Below are positions 11,501 to 26,500 of a stretch of 64,000 bases of DNA, in pieces. The stretch is from Notamacropus eugenii (Eukaryota > Chordata > Mammalia > Diprotodontia > Macropodidae). The position numbers and the translations under genes are program-made. Position 1 is the stretch's first letter. Every line of letters starts with the position of its first letter. The notes beneath the pieces were generated by a model. That model was not told the origin of the DNA. It ran no database searches and saw only the letters and a program-made list of their open reading frames with translations. Location of the stretch: contig NC_092872.1 of NCBI RefSeq assembly GCF_028372415.1, positions 389,382,853-389,446,852 on the forward strand, written 5' to 3'.

Positions 11501-14500
11501 ACCAACCAATACATAAAAAAAATTCTGACATTATATAGTATTCCATACCTATGGGCCCTCCCCTCCTCCACAAAGGATTAGGAGAAAGAAGTTGTCTTCT
11601 CATCTGCTTTGTGAAAGTAGGCTTTTGTTTATTTTTGATTACAACAATCAAATTCTTGTGGGGTTTTTTCCATTTACAGTATTGTGGTCATTGAGTAAAT
11701 TTTTAACTCTTTACTTTGATATTCATGAGTTCATGTAAATCTTTCCATGCTTTTCCATACAGCACAATGATATACCACTATATTCAGGTATCATAGTTTT
11801 TTTAGCCATTCCCCTCTTTAGCCAACAGACATCTATTTTGTTTTCATTTCTTTGCTACTACAAAAAAGTACTGCTATAAATGTTTTGATGTATATGGAAA
11901 TTTTATTTTTGTCATTGATCTCTTTAGGATGTATTTCTTATCAGTGGGTTTAAGGGTGTAGACATCTAATTCCTTTCCAGAATGTTTGTATTTTATTCAC
12001 GGCTCCAAAAATAGTATATTGGCTTTTCTGTTTTTATACAACCCATCTAACATTGACTATTCCATCTTTCATCAACTTTGCGAATTTGTTAGGTTTATGT
12101 TGAAACCTCAAGGTTGTTTTTATTTACATTTCTCTCATTGGTGATTTGGGATATTCTTTCATAGTTTGTTAGTAGTTTATAATTCTTTTTGAGAACTGTT
12201 TGTTCATATCCTTTGATTACTTATTTATTGAGAGATGGCTTTTACCATTCAGTTTTAACCACAAACAAAATAACTTCTTTTTCTTCCATGTTAAATGGCA
12301 TAGATTTAAGTCCCGTTTCTTTTTATTTATGCTTTCCTCTTTGAAAAATGTATAACTAAATTGATAGAACTCTGTGAAAGTTGAAACTTGGGATTTATTA
12401 TAGTAGGCAACTTTGGAAGTTTTTTACTGATAGAGTCCTCTGATTGTTCAGCCCTAGAAATGAAAGGCAGTTGTGGATTACTTTTTTTTTAAGCAATTAG
12501 TTAATCAGAACACCTGCTTTGGATCTTAGTGAGCAAAGGAAAGTACCCTGTGAGATGAGCATAAGAAGCATTTTAAAACAATCCAAAGATAATTATAGTG
12601 ATTTCTATAGCAGAAAAGTTACTATGGCTTGTGACCACTGTTCTAGGATAAGACTTCATGGAAAATATTATAATATACTAAGGGAACTTTGTGGAATAGA
12701 AATAATGTTTAAAAAAATGAAATACTAAAGACTTATCTCCTTACCTTACAAATTTCAGAATATGTAGAAGCAGAAAGTTCTTACAGCCGAGCTATTCAGA
12801 CTTGCCCTGCCTGCTATCAAAAAGACAGATCGGTTCTGTTTTCAAACCGAGCTGCTGCAAGGATGAAACAGGTATGTATTCTTTGCTGGCCCCATCTTTT
12901 AACAACAAATTATTAAACTGAAACTAATGGAACTCTAATATTCCATAGTGTTACTTCTCTTTAAATTAGCTTGGCATACTTTTTTGGGTATAAAAAACAG
13001 AAAAATACTTTTTTTAAAGTTTAAGTCAACTTACTCTTACCATTCCCCATTAATATAGAAAATTGAATTCCTCTCTAAAGGAGGGTAAATTTGAATGGTC
13101 AGAAGATGCCCAGGATGCCCAGTTAGCTTGGGGTTTATTGGCTAGATCCCTTCTCTATTCAGTAAGTACCTGAATAGACTTTGGCCTAAAGGGGCTAAGG
13201 TCTCCCAGTGTATCCTGAGTCATCTCCAGTCATCCCGATGAATATCTGGTCACTGGATTCAGATGGCTCTGGAGGAGAAGTGAGGCTGGTGACCTTGCAC
13301 AGCCCTCCCTCACTCAAAACAAACTCAAGTGCAAGTCATGTCATCATTTCTCTGATGGCATGGTCTTCTTCGGCAACGAAGGATGAACACAAGAAATTGA
13401 ATGGCTTCTTAGGGCATTGACAAAACATCCACTGGATTAGGACAAGTGGATGAAAGTGCCAAGTGATTATTTAACTTAGAATAGTTACTGCTTCTTATTT
13501 GGACCCAAGGAAGACTTGAGGTACAGATAATAATAATTAACAATTATTAATTAATGATAATAATTAATAATTTTACTACCCAATCATTGAAATCTTCATC
13601 TTAAATTTACTCATCCCTGAGATTGGGCCAGTCACTGTACTTCTCTTTATATATAAAATATGAATATTTGGGAAGAAACTAAGCTCCTGTGTGTTAATTT
13701 GAAAGGTGGTTTATAAAATGCAGAGTTATAGTAGAGGGCTGCTTGCAAAGTGTTTCCAAATGACAAAAAAAATCACATAGAATAGTTTTATTTACATACT
13801 GGTGAGAGAATTTTCTTGTATATGAGAGGCAGCCCCTATAATATTTGATAGAAAGCTGACCAGACCTGGGTGCAAATACTACCTCTAACACAAACTGGCT
13901 CTGTGACCCCAGATTCGTCACTTAACTCTTATTGTTCTGGCAGCTCTCAAGCACTGCAAGTTGTAGGGATGGTGCTGACTTATACTGGTAGAGAGAATTT
14001 CCTTTAAGGGTGAAATCAGAGGTCCAGTTCTTTTCCTACTATGCATTACACTTACTTGTCCAATTTTCCAGTAAACAGATTTTACTGAATTTAGGAAAAA
14101 ATTGATGAGAAAGACTACAAGTCCTAATAGGTACTCATGCCTCTGCATGCCAGATTCCATTTATCAGGAATATGAATCAATATTAAAAGAAATCTTCTTG
14201 TAATGTGGATCATGCAGCTTAAAGGAAAACCCTATGATGTTGATTGAAGTTAGCACTAAAATGCTTTGGAGGAATTCATTTGCTAATTGTGAAATTTATT
14301 TTAGGTAGATGTTGAAGGTAGAAAGGTTAGAAGATCAGAATTTTTGCATTTGAGTACATGCTAGGATAGGATATCTAATCATTGTGAAATGTAATTCTAA
14401 AAATCCATAAATACAGAGGCAATACATACATTTGCTTTTGGGGATTTGAAAATTGTGTTATTCTATAATTACTATAAGATTGTCAGAGTTGATTCCCTAT

Positions 14501-17500
14501 GGTAGGAGAATTTATAGGCTTCCTAGGAATTCCGTTCCATTTGAGGAATACTAACAACTAGAACAGGGTTCCTTAAGCCTTTTTGGTGTCATGGACTCCT
14601 TTGACTATCTAGTTAAGCCTCTGGACCCTTTCTCAGAATAATGTGTTTCAATTCATAATTAGTTGAAGTAAATGCTAAATTTCAGCTAGAGGTTGGTGAA
14701 AATAAAGACATCATTTTTCACCCAAATTCACGGGCCCCTAAAACCATCAATGGATCTGAGGATCCAAAGTGAAGAACCTTGGAAAAAGGAAGGAGCACCA
14801 ACGGCTAGAGAGGAAAGAAAGGCTTCATGGTGCGATAGAAGGATTTGGAACATTGAACTTGGAGTCATGAAATCTGAGTTCATATGTCAGGTCTGCCTTT
14901 TACTATATCTGTAACCTAGGGCCAGTCAGTTAGCTTTTTTTGTGCTTTGGTTTGCTTATCTGTAAAATGAAAGGTTTTGAATAGGTGACTTCTGAGGTCC
15001 CTTTGAGCTCTAGGTCTATGATCATATGTAGAAGTTAATACAGCATAAAGACTTGAAACTAAAGGCAGATTGAAGAGGGAGAGGATGTTTAAGGCAAAAA
15101 AAAAATGGCAGAATGTTTCACAAATTTGCATTTCTTAGGATGAATTCCCAGTAATGAACTGAATGGCAATACCAGTAATAATTTGTAATCACCTGTCTTG
15201 TTCAGTAATTATCATATTCTCTAAATGAAACACTGATTTGAGCAAGCTCACTTTTCCAAGTTCTATGTCAGATGTAGTAGATTGGTTATATATTTTAAAA
15301 GGTATTCTCAGTGTAAATATTCCCTTCACTAACATACATCATAACATTCTAGAGTTTTATCAGTTTCTGTGACCAACAAGTTCATCACCTAGAGACCAAC
15401 TTTTGTTCAGTAATTCAGAATCTTAAAAGATACAGATAAGTCCCACTGAATAGCTTTCACCTGAGGAAATGATCATGCCTTAAGAACTATAGCCCAAAGA
15501 TAACTCTGCATATTTTAAGGCAATATTTACTCGAGACAGTTCTGCAATTTCAGAAAGATCATGTCCCTCTTTCTCATCCCTTTTATATTCACTCTGAAGG
15601 AGACTCTCAAAGAAGACAAAACCCACAAACAAGAAATAAGTAAAAGAAATCAAAATAAAGAAAAAAAATAAAATGAAGTATCTGTCCAAATATATAGGGG
15701 TGAACTTTTTCAGTAGACCATCCTACCTAACTGCAGGCATAGTCTGATCAGTCAGCATTCTTCATTTTGTTTTTCCCATCCAGTTTGTGGATTGATCTCT
15801 TTTGAATAGTTACAGGTCTCACTGAGGAAGTAATATAGTAAGCCTTCTAGGGCTTGATGCATGTCTTTTCCAGATGGATAATGAGGAGTCCAAAATTTAT
15901 TTAAATGGAAGAATACAGGTTGCATTGCATTCAAGAAAATGCATCATAATTTCAGCTTCCCCAAGCTGTTCATCAATACATGCAAAAAAAAAAATTGTTT
16001 AACATCAGTATTCTGGCTGAATCATGGAATACCAGTCTTAAAAAACCAAAATTTCAGGTGACCCAAAAGGCAATGGAGAAATACAGTCATATTACCCACA
16101 ATTTCTAAGAAAGAGTGGTGTAAATGGTAACATAGGAAAAATAAATTTGGGAAAGAAAAAAATCAGGCTGGGCATGTATCAGAAGTATAGAATAACAGAT
16201 CGACAACATACGTGACACATTGATACCTATGGAATGTCAAAAAAGGCCAGTAAAGCCTCCAGGATTTATAGATTTATATCCTTTACAAAGGACATGGACA
16301 GGAATTACATAGTATTAAGGTGTACATGGGCTGCTCTCTGAACAAGGACAGTACTCACATTGAAGAAATCACACATCCATTGAAATAGTAAAATGATAAA
16401 GTAGATTCCCATGTTATTGATTCTTTTGTTGATTGTCAATAAAATTGGATAAAGTATATTAATGGTATATTTCTTTTTAGGACAAAAAAGATGCTGCTAT
16501 CAGTGACTGCAGCAAAGGTATGATCATTTTTGTCTCACTGAGTGTGAATACAGGACTCTTCTTTCTCAAAGAAGAAAATGTGAGAACTTCTACAAGGGCT
16601 CTTATCTGTTGGGTGAGAAAGGAGAAGGGATTTTGTAGTATGGACATAATTAAGAAGAGATTTGTATTTCCATTAAAAGCAGTGATGTTGGATAGTCATA
16701 ATGACCTCATCAAGACATCTTTCTCCATCTGGTTTTCTTACTGGCATTTTTCAGATTCAACACATTCAAAACCAGGCTTGTTATCTCTTTTCCCTAAAGT
16801 TGTTTTCCTTCTTACTTCATTATTTCTACCACCATTCACTTGTTCTCCCCCTTTCAGGAATTTGGGATTAATTTGATCTATTTACTCTCAGCTTTTCGTT
16901 ATCAATTCCTATTGATATATCATCTCTGAAATATCTCGTATCTATTCTGTAGGATTTTAATCTGAGGGCCCTTAAATATCATTTTGTCAAGGAATTCTTA
17001 AGCTGAAGTCTGTGAACTTGGTTTTTGCCTCTTTAAAAAAAAATACTGTGTTTTGACATAATTGGTTTCCTTTGTAATCATATGTATTTGAATTAATTTA
17101 TTTAAAATCATTATTGTAGAAGGGTTTCATAGGCTTTATCATACTGCCATGGGAGTATAAGACACAATAAAAGGTTAGCAGCAGAGATTCTTAGTGCAGC
17201 CTCCTTGTTTTGTAGATGAGGAAGCTGAGACACAGAAGGTAAAATGTCCTAGTAAGGAAACAGCAGAACTGAGATTTGAGCCCAAATTCAGTGCCTTTTT
17301 CCATATGCCTTGTTGCTACTACCATACCAACAGTGGGTATCCTTCATAGCTCTGTCCTGAGCTCTCTTTTCTTCTCCCTCTATACTATCTCACTTGGGAA
17401 TCTCATTAGTTCTCAAAGATTCAATTATCATATCTCTTTATCCATCCCTAACCTTCTCTTGACTTCCAGTTTTATATAACCAACTTGACTATAGGAAATC

Positions 17501-20500
17501 TGAAACTAGATGTCCTACAGATAGCTTAAATTCATTATATCCACAATTGAGCTCAGCATCTCTCTCCCTTTTCTCTGCCAGATTTCCTTATTACTGTCAA
17601 AGGGGACCACCATCCTCTCAGTCACCCAGGCTAGGAAAGTGGATATTATTAAACTTCAACACTCCTCTTTTACCTCCCATATTCAGTCTGTTACCAGTTT
17701 ATGTCATATATCTTTGCAGCATTTCTTCTGATACTGCCACCACTCTGGTATCAGCCCTTATTACTTCATTCCTCCACTATTGCAGTGGCCCGATGATGAA
17801 TCTGTCTCCCTGCTTCATCTCATCCCTGCAGTCTTCAGTCCTGCATCTACTTAGCTACCGGAGATTTTCTTAAAGTGCAGATTTGACTGTGTCTCTTCCC
17901 TTCTTCAGTAAACTCCAGCCACTTCCTGTAACCTTCAGGATTAAAAATAAAATTCTCTCTTTTAACATTTCAAACTGTTCATAAACATGTCCCTTCTTAT
18001 TTTTTCAATTTTCTTACATGTTATTCCCTTCCACATACTTTGAGTATCAGCAACACCTACCTTTTCTGACTGTTCCTTGCACAAAACACTTCATCTTCCA
18101 ATCTGCCTTTTCAGTGGCTGTTTCCTAATAATCCTGAAGTGCGCTCCTAGTTTCCTTCAAGACTCAACTCAATCCCACCTTCTGCAGAAAGCCCTTCCTA
18201 GTCTTCGCAGTTCCCAGTGTTTTCCTTCTGAGATTATCTTTTATCCACTCTTAGCTCTTGTGTGTACATAATTGTTTACAGGTTGTCTCCCAGTTTGAAT
18301 GTGAGTTCCTTGCTCAGAGACCTATGTTTTTTCCCCCTTTTGCATACCCAGTGCTTTAGTACTGTATCTTGCTTAAATGTTTGTTGACTTCTCTAATAAA
18401 CAGAAGTTTATTTTTTATTCTAGTGGTAGTAGTCACTAGGGTTTCTTGACTGTTAGAATGATGTAGTAAGAACTATGCTTAAGGAAAATCACTTAGAAAG
18501 CTGAGTGGAGTATGGGGAGGGCCTTGAAGAAGGGAAACTGATTAGGAAGTCTGATCTAGGTAAGAGGTGATGAGAACCTGAACTAAGGGGGATGGGGAGG
18601 AATTGTCAGATACTAGAGTTCTTGTAGAAATAGAAATAGGAGAATTGAGCAACTGATTAGCTAAAGAGGGTAAGGGAGATAGAGAAATAAAGACCAATAT
18701 TGAGCGCAGTAGCCTAGAAGAATGATGGTGCCTTTTACGGAAACAGGGAAGTTTTGTAGGAGAAGGGTAAGTTAAGGAGGAAAAGTCTTCTGTTTGGAAT
18801 CTGTTAAATTTGAGATGTCTCCAGGACATCTGGTTTAAAATATCTAATAGACATTTGGTAATGTAGAATTGATGTCCGGAGGAGAGACTAGGGCTAAATA
18901 TTTAATTCTGGGAGTTGTCTGCATAGAGGTAATAATTAAATCCATGAGAGCCAATGATGTTACTGAGACATTGTAAAGAGAGAAGAATAGGAGGCCTTGT
19001 ACCAAGTTTGGGAAATAACTACAATTGGGGGCCTTGATTTAGATAATGAACTATCAGAGGAAACTAAGGAGTGTTTAGAAAGAAGAACTGTAAGAAAGTA
19101 GTGTCTCAAAAGCCCAGAAAGGAAAAAGTAACCAAGTGGAGCGGGTAGTCAACAGAATTAGATCCAGCAGATGAGCCAAGAAGGAAGGGAAGTGAAATTT
19201 AAAAAAATTTGACAAGAAAACCATTTTATTTAAATGATGACATGAGAAACCAGATTTCAGAGGGTGTAGTGGAGGCAGCAAGCATAGAATGCATTTTCTA
19301 GGATTTTGAAGAAAGGGAAGAAATATAGGAGCTTGAGTTATAACTTTGAGCACCTAGTGAAGGTTTTTAAAGGATAGGGGAAACTTGGGTATTTTTGAAC
19401 GTAGTAGAAAACAAACCAATAAATAGAGAGTAACTGAAGATTAGATGGGAGGGATGATTGAGATTATAATCTACTGGATAAGACAGGAAATACAAATAAG
19501 GAGAAAGTAATTTAGTAAGGAAGATAGCACTAGCAAAGTTTCCATTAAGGAACATATCCCTAAAGAAAGATAAGTATTCTCAAAAGAAGAAATGAGGAGG
19601 GAGAGTATTCCAGGCATAGTACAGAAATGGAATGTAATATGTAATTCAGGGAACAGCTGATAGGCTAGGTTAGCTGAAAGACGAATGGAATGAAACAAAT
19701 TTGGAAAAATAAATTGGAAGCAGATTGTGAGAGTTTCAAGTATGAAATGAGGGTGAAATGTTTGTATTTTCTCCTGAAAGCATAAGAAGCCACTGAAAAC
19801 TTTCAAGTAGGAAAGTGAGATGGTATGTCATTGAGAATTCAAAACTATTTTAACTATACATTATCATCCTTAAACCTACAATATACGGTTTCTTCAAATT
19901 ATTTTCCTTTGTTGAAGGAAATATCAGCTGAAGGATTTCTATGTTTGTAGGGACTTTTTTCTGGTTTGTTTTTGTTTGCATTAGGGTGTTTGATATTTTC
20001 TCATAGTGCAATAGCTTTTTCCCTGTACCCAATTTCCATCATTTTAAAATGATGGAAAATATTTAAAATATTCCTGGTTCACCTCTTACGTACTGTCAAT
20101 CAGTCCATGTCATCAAATGTTATCATTCTCTCTTTTGAGCTTTTTTCAAACACTTAACCATCACGCCCATGCTGAAAACCCCAGACGTCAAGTCCCAAAG
20201 TTCTTTTGAAATTTCACTTGACAGCCCTGACAACTGTCTTTTTCAACAAATTCAGTGGCTGCAATTATGTCTCACTTTTCTCAAATCTACTGTGATACCA
20301 AAGGATTGAGGATGTTTCCTCATTATTCCTGTCCTGTACATCTTGGGTTTAGCCATTTTCCTTATTTAGTGTACTGTCATAGCACCTTCCCTGTTCCTTG
20401 CACTCAGTTACCTTCTTTCATGTCTTCATTATGTTTATAAGTTTGTATCTTAGACTCTTCAGTGTCTGACATCTGCAAATTAACTTCTACTTACCAGTGC

Positions 20501-23500
20501 CTTACTTAGACCAAACTTATTTTTCAATATGCTTTTTCTTTATTAAGAAAAAAAAATGCAGTTATAATTATGTCATGTTGTATCTCTTGTCAGAATTGTA
20601 GTTTCTGAATTTTTTAAATTAGATAGTAGCCAGCTTTTTCTCTGCTTCTTCTGTGTAACCAAAAAGGCAGAAAAATGCTTTGAGAGCTTATGATTAGCTA
20701 GGGAAAGAAGGAGACAGTTTAGCATTGAGTTCCAGGTGTAACACCAAGTATTGTCCTCCCTGCCAAGAAGTCAAGAGGAAAGAATGGAATCACAGTAGGA
20801 GCATCTTCCTAGTTTTTTCTAGAGCAACTGTTTAAACCCATATTCATTCTGCCCATATTCGTTGCTCAAAAGAAATCTCCCACTTTGTATCCATAAACAC
20901 CTCCCATTAGATGTAAGATAAAAAAACCCTAAAATAGCCCTTCATTTAAAATGACCGGTGTCATATAGTGTATTCTTCATAAAGCAGTTCATTATTTCCC
21001 TTGAGCTTCACAACAGAATGCCTTCATGTAAGTAGTATTATTCCCGTTTTGCAGATGAAGAAGGTGAAGTTCAGAGAAATAAGTGACTTGTCCTAGTTCA
21101 TATAGCTAGTAAGTAGATCAGTGTGGAAAAGGAACTGTCAATGCAAGGAAAATTCCATTTTGTACCATTGGGTGGCAGCATCAAAGAAGGAATCTAGTGC
21201 AAGCATATGTATGCACTTAATCCTAATAATAATAACTGCTTCCTTTTTTCTCCAGCAATTGATTTAAATCCCAGTTATATCAGGGCAATATTAAGGAGAG
21301 CAGAATTATATGAGAAAACCGACAAGCTAGATGAAGCCTTAGAAGATTACAAATCTGTTCTAGAAAAAGATCCATCAATATACCAAGCAGGAGAAGCTTG
21401 TATGGTAAGTACTTTTTAGATTTATAGAACTTTTTCTGTTCTATTTTTTTTACTCCCTTTGTTATTATACAAATGAGTTGCAACCCTTTGGACCCTACTG
21501 GTCATGCTATTAGCCTAATTTTGACTGGGACAGCTAGGTGGCAAAGTGGGTAGGAGTACCGGGCCTAAAGTAAGATCTTTGTGAGTTCAAATCCTACCTC
21601 AGACACATACTAGCCATGTAACCCTGGGCAAGTCACTTAACTCTACTTGCCTCAGTTCATTATCTGTAAAATGAGCTAGGGAAGGAAATAGCAAACCACT
21701 CCAGTATCTTTGCCAAGAAAACCCCAAATGGGATCAAGAAGAATTGGACATGACTGAACAGCAACAATTTTGATTAACACACCCATTGAAATCCAAGAGA
21801 GGCCTACTTATAATATGAATATATATCCACTCTAATTGTATCCCCAATAATGTTTGCTTTAAAAGCAGTTTCCAAATCTATACTGTTCTTAGAATAACTT
21901 AGTCTAATGTTCCAAAGTCCTGCAGGGTAAGGGCTATCTTATTTTGCTGAAGTATATTAGGAGGCTTTTTAAAAATTCTATTAATAACTATTGACTGCCT
22001 ACCACATGCCTAACACTCTAGTCATAAAACCTTGGTACCTTTAACTCCCTCATCCCCCATATTCAGTCAGTTACTAAATGGATTTTTCCTTCAAAATGTC
22101 CTCTGGGTTCACCCAACTTTTTAATTCATCATTAGCACTATAGTAGTCCAGGTCCTTGGCATTTAATGGCTAGATTATTGCAACATCCTGAAAGGTCTCA
22201 TTGCCTCCACAATCTTTTGACTTTTATTTTGGCTTCCAGTTGAACAACCTGAATTTCAACCTGCTCTTAATTTATTGGCAATTAAACTCCATAAACAGCT
22301 CCAAACCAGACAGCAGATAAAACCTTATCTTCTACCAGCCTTACCATTGTTCCCTTCCTCCTCCTCAAGTTGTGAATACTAGCCATGTTATCTTAAATTT
22401 GACCTAACATAAAGTTTTGTAATGATGGGTACATTATGAATGCATGCATTGTAATGTTTCACACTACAGAGATCTACAGTGTATAACCAAATGTTTAATT
22501 GTAGAAAATATTTTCTAATTAGCAGTCTGAAAACACATGTAGGTAAGCTATTTGTGGTAGCTACATAATCTATAAAGCTTCCCAATTGATTTTATTTTAA
22601 TGTATATCTTGTTTGTATTGATATATTGCTTTTCTATCAACTTTTTCTCTCTTTCTCCCCTCCTGTACTCAGTGACCTATCCCTTATAACAAAGATTTGA
22701 GGAGAAAGGGGAAAAAAGGCAATTCATCAAAACCAGCCAATACATCAACCTGATCTGACAGTATTACACATTTATTGTGGCCTGCCTCTGCAAAATGCAT
22801 AGAGTAGTTCATTTCCTGTTCTCTGTACTCCATTGATTTTTCACTATATATTCTGGGGGAAAATAGTAAAGAAAACCAACAATTGAGAAGATGAAGCTCA
22901 GAAATTCTATTCTGTGTATTTATATTATAAGTGTGATATTCTTGAGAAAGGTGAAGCAATTTCCTAAAACACTATATAAATTATTGGTGCCTATCCTTTC
23001 TAACTTGTGTGCTTATAGAATGTCTTTGTTTGCTTTGAGAGCTTAAATTTGCTACTGACATACATTAACCTATTATCTTGGCTAAATGAAAATCCCTCTT
23101 GCTATAAATAGAATCCTCTTCTTATCTAATAGTCATTTCAGTGTTAAGGGAAATCAGATTTCCCACTACTTCCGTCTAATACTCCAAAATACAGAAGAGC
23201 TGTCATTCAGTCAACAAACATTATGTGCCAGGCATTGTGCTAAGTCCTGAGAGCACAAAGAAAGGCAAAAACCTAGTCCCTGCCCTCAAGAAGCTTATGT
23301 TACACACCTGGAAGACAATATGCAAACAACTCTCAAACCCTCTGTTTTAACTTTCCATTCTTGTTACACTTACTTCCCTTCTCCCTAACTTTAGGATCCT
23401 GCAACATCTGCATTCTGCATTCCTTACAAAGAGTACTTCACCTCTGGACTACATGGGCAAGATGTAAACACAGTAGATGGAAGTGAACATGGGTGCCTGG

Positions 23501-26500
23501 GGAAATGGTGGTCTCCATAGTAATAGGAAATTTGGTAGAGGAAAGGGTTTAGGGAAGAAGATAATGAGTTCAGCTTTGGACATGGTGACTTTGAGATGCC
23601 TTCAGTTTGAAATTGACAAGAATTTATTAAGCACCTGTGTGCCAGGCACTATGATAATCACTGGGGATATAGAGAAAGGCACAGACATCCCCCTGCTCTC
23701 AAGGAGCTCCCAGTCTAATGGGGGAGACAACGTGCAAACAATTGTATACAAATAACATATATACAGAATAAATTGGAACAAATCAGCCAAAGACAACCCT
23801 ATCATTAAGAGGGAATCAAGAAAAGCTTCCTTCAGAAGGTGAGATTTGAGCTGAGACTTGAAGGAAGCTAAGAATTAGAAATGAAGAGGGAGAGAATTAG
23901 AGGCATGGAGGACAGCCAGGGAAAAGGAACAGTCAGGAGGTGAAGTGTTGTATGCAAGGAATGCAGGTGTTGCAGAATCCTGGAGTTATTCATAAAGAAG
24001 TTAGGTATAACAAGAATGGAAAGTTAAAACTTTCCATTGATTTTATTTAATTTATTTAATTGATTTTATTCTGGAGACAATAGGAAGCCATTGCAGTTGA
24101 TTGGGGACTATATAGTCAGACCTGCACTTTAGGAAAAGTGGAAGAAGGATGTGAGATAGGGTGACCTACCAGAAGGCTATTGCAAGACCTGCACCCAAGG
24201 TGGTGGCATTTTCAGAGATCATATAGGGATCATATACAAAACATGTTGCTAAGATTAAAATCAACAGAACTTCACAACTGGTTGGATGTAGGGAGTTTGA
24301 ATAAGGAAGCAAGAATGATTACTATGTTTTGTGATTGAGTTCCCTCAACAGGAATAGGGAAGTTTGACAGAAAGTAGAGATGGAGGGGAGGAAGAAGAGG
24401 ACTTAATCAGGTCAGTGAACATGTGAAGTTTAAGATACATATGGGAGATACAGTTCAAAATGTCCAAAGGGCCAGGACAGAATCTAGTAATGGGCATAGC
24501 CTGGATGAAGAACCAGCAAAGCAAATTGGGGATTAGTTAGACAGGTAGGAGAACTATGAGAGAGTACTATCACAAAAACCTAAAGAGGAGAGAATATTCA
24601 GGAGAAGTAGGTGATCGGCCACGTCACATGTTGCAGAGAAGGCAAAAAGGTTGAAGATTGAGTAAAGGGTATTCTATTTGACAAGAGATCATTGAAAGAG
24701 AATGGTTTTAGTCAAATGATGATTTCAGAAGCCAGATTGTAGAGAGTGTAGAAGAGAGTGAGAAGAGAAGAGAAGGAGGCCTTAGGTGTAGATAAGAGTC
24801 TAGAAAAGAGAGAGGGCAGGAGGATGAAAGAAGGGGTGATATGCTGGAGAAGATGGGGTGGGATCAAGGATGCATCTGTAGGGATTTACCTTGGTAAGGA
24901 GACAGACTACCTATTCCTAAAAGGCTAGTAAAGGAGAAGATAAATGGGGGAAAGCATCTGAGTGGTATAGGTGAGAGAACTTTTTTGGCCAGTGGACCTG
25001 GTTTTTTTAGTAAAGTATGAGGCAAGGTCCTTAGCTGAGAGAATGAGAGGAACATGCCATGGGAGGCTTGAAAAGTGAAAAGGTGTTGAATAGCCTCTGG
25101 TCAGAGGGGTCTAAAAGGATCATTGCTACATTAAGGGCCCAGTTAAGATTATAGAACATAAATTTGTAGTGGACCCAGTCAGCACAGTTTTGTGACTTTC
25201 TCCAGCTCTGTTCAACAGCACTTGAATGGTGGCTTAGGCAACGGTGGTGGGAGTAATCCAAAATTGGACTTTGGAAAAGCATGATTAGCAGTAGAATAAG
25301 AGTGTAAGGGATTTAAGTGTTGAGAATAGCATTGAGTTGAACTAATTTCAACTTTATTTTCTAATTTCAGCTATAAGCAAGAAGAATGTAATTAATATAG
25401 GGTGACACCCTAGGAAAGATCTGAGATGTGGAGGTTATGGTGGGAAACAAAACAGAGTTAGGAGGCATAAAGCAGAGGGAAAAATGGAGTAATAGAAAAT
25501 TGTCATGAGATAAAGGAATTTCAGACTTCATAAAACATGGAAGTAGAATACTTGTGGGTGATGGCACGTTCAAGGGTATGACCATCTCTGTGTGTTGTAC
25601 CTGACGTAGAATGGAAGGATAGGCATGGAAGTTGAGTAGAATAAAAAATGAAAAGTTAGGGTAAGTGAGGGATCGCAATATAGGTATGTTGAAGTCTCCT
25701 AATATGAGAGCAGGTAGTGGAAATGAGAGAAGACTGTAAGTCAGGCAATGAATTCCTTGAGGAAGAAAGGAGAATATCCTATGGGATCAATAGAAAACTC
25801 CTGCCAGAATCTAGATTGACAGATAAGATTGATGTGTGAACCTCAAAGTAGGAGATATTGTTGAGTGGTGGTAGTAGAAGGAGAATCTAGAAGTGACAAT
25901 AGGGAGCAAAAAGTATTCCTGCTCTCCCACTATAACCAGTGAGATGAGGGATTTGTGTGCAAGACTGGAAAGAGTGACCAAGGATGCATCAGTAGGGAGC
26001 CAAGTCTCAGTGAAAGTCAGTTGACAGAAGGAATGGGAAAAGAAAAAGTTTAGGATGAAAACAGATTTGATCATTACGGAGCAGGCATTCCAGTGGAAGG
26101 AGTAGGTAGATCTTAAGTAGGATATTTAGTGGAAAAGATTGAGAGGGATGGTAGGAGCAGACAGTTGGGGATGGGGAATATGATTTGTACATCAGTAGCT
26201 AGTGGTTCAGAATCACTGAGATGGCAATATAAAGGGTTATGCTAACCCCTTATGAAGAAGTCCAGGAATGAGTCCAGCATCCATAGCTTGAGAGAGGTTC
26301 ATTGAGGATGAGTGATTAGTTCCAACCTCATAGAGGTTGTAGTGTTGTATACCATTAGACCTAGGAGGCCCATTGCATTACAGACAGGTATAGGCAAAGG
26401 TATGGCCTGAAGGAGTCCAATCAGGAGGCACGAACTGGCAATTCAAGATGGGTCAGGGTAGCAAAAGGTTTCTGGAACAGAGGTCTCTAGACCAAAAAGA

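Noticed and set aside
16520..16876. 118-codon open frame as an independent gene
   Set aside because: It is the in-frame continuation of a TTC1 exon into its intron, so an independent gene is unlikely; kept only as an intron-retention note.
21527..21600. tRNA gene
   Set aside because: The tRNA-like text is the head of a SINE with an RTE tail and TSD; the same holds for the other SINE heads.
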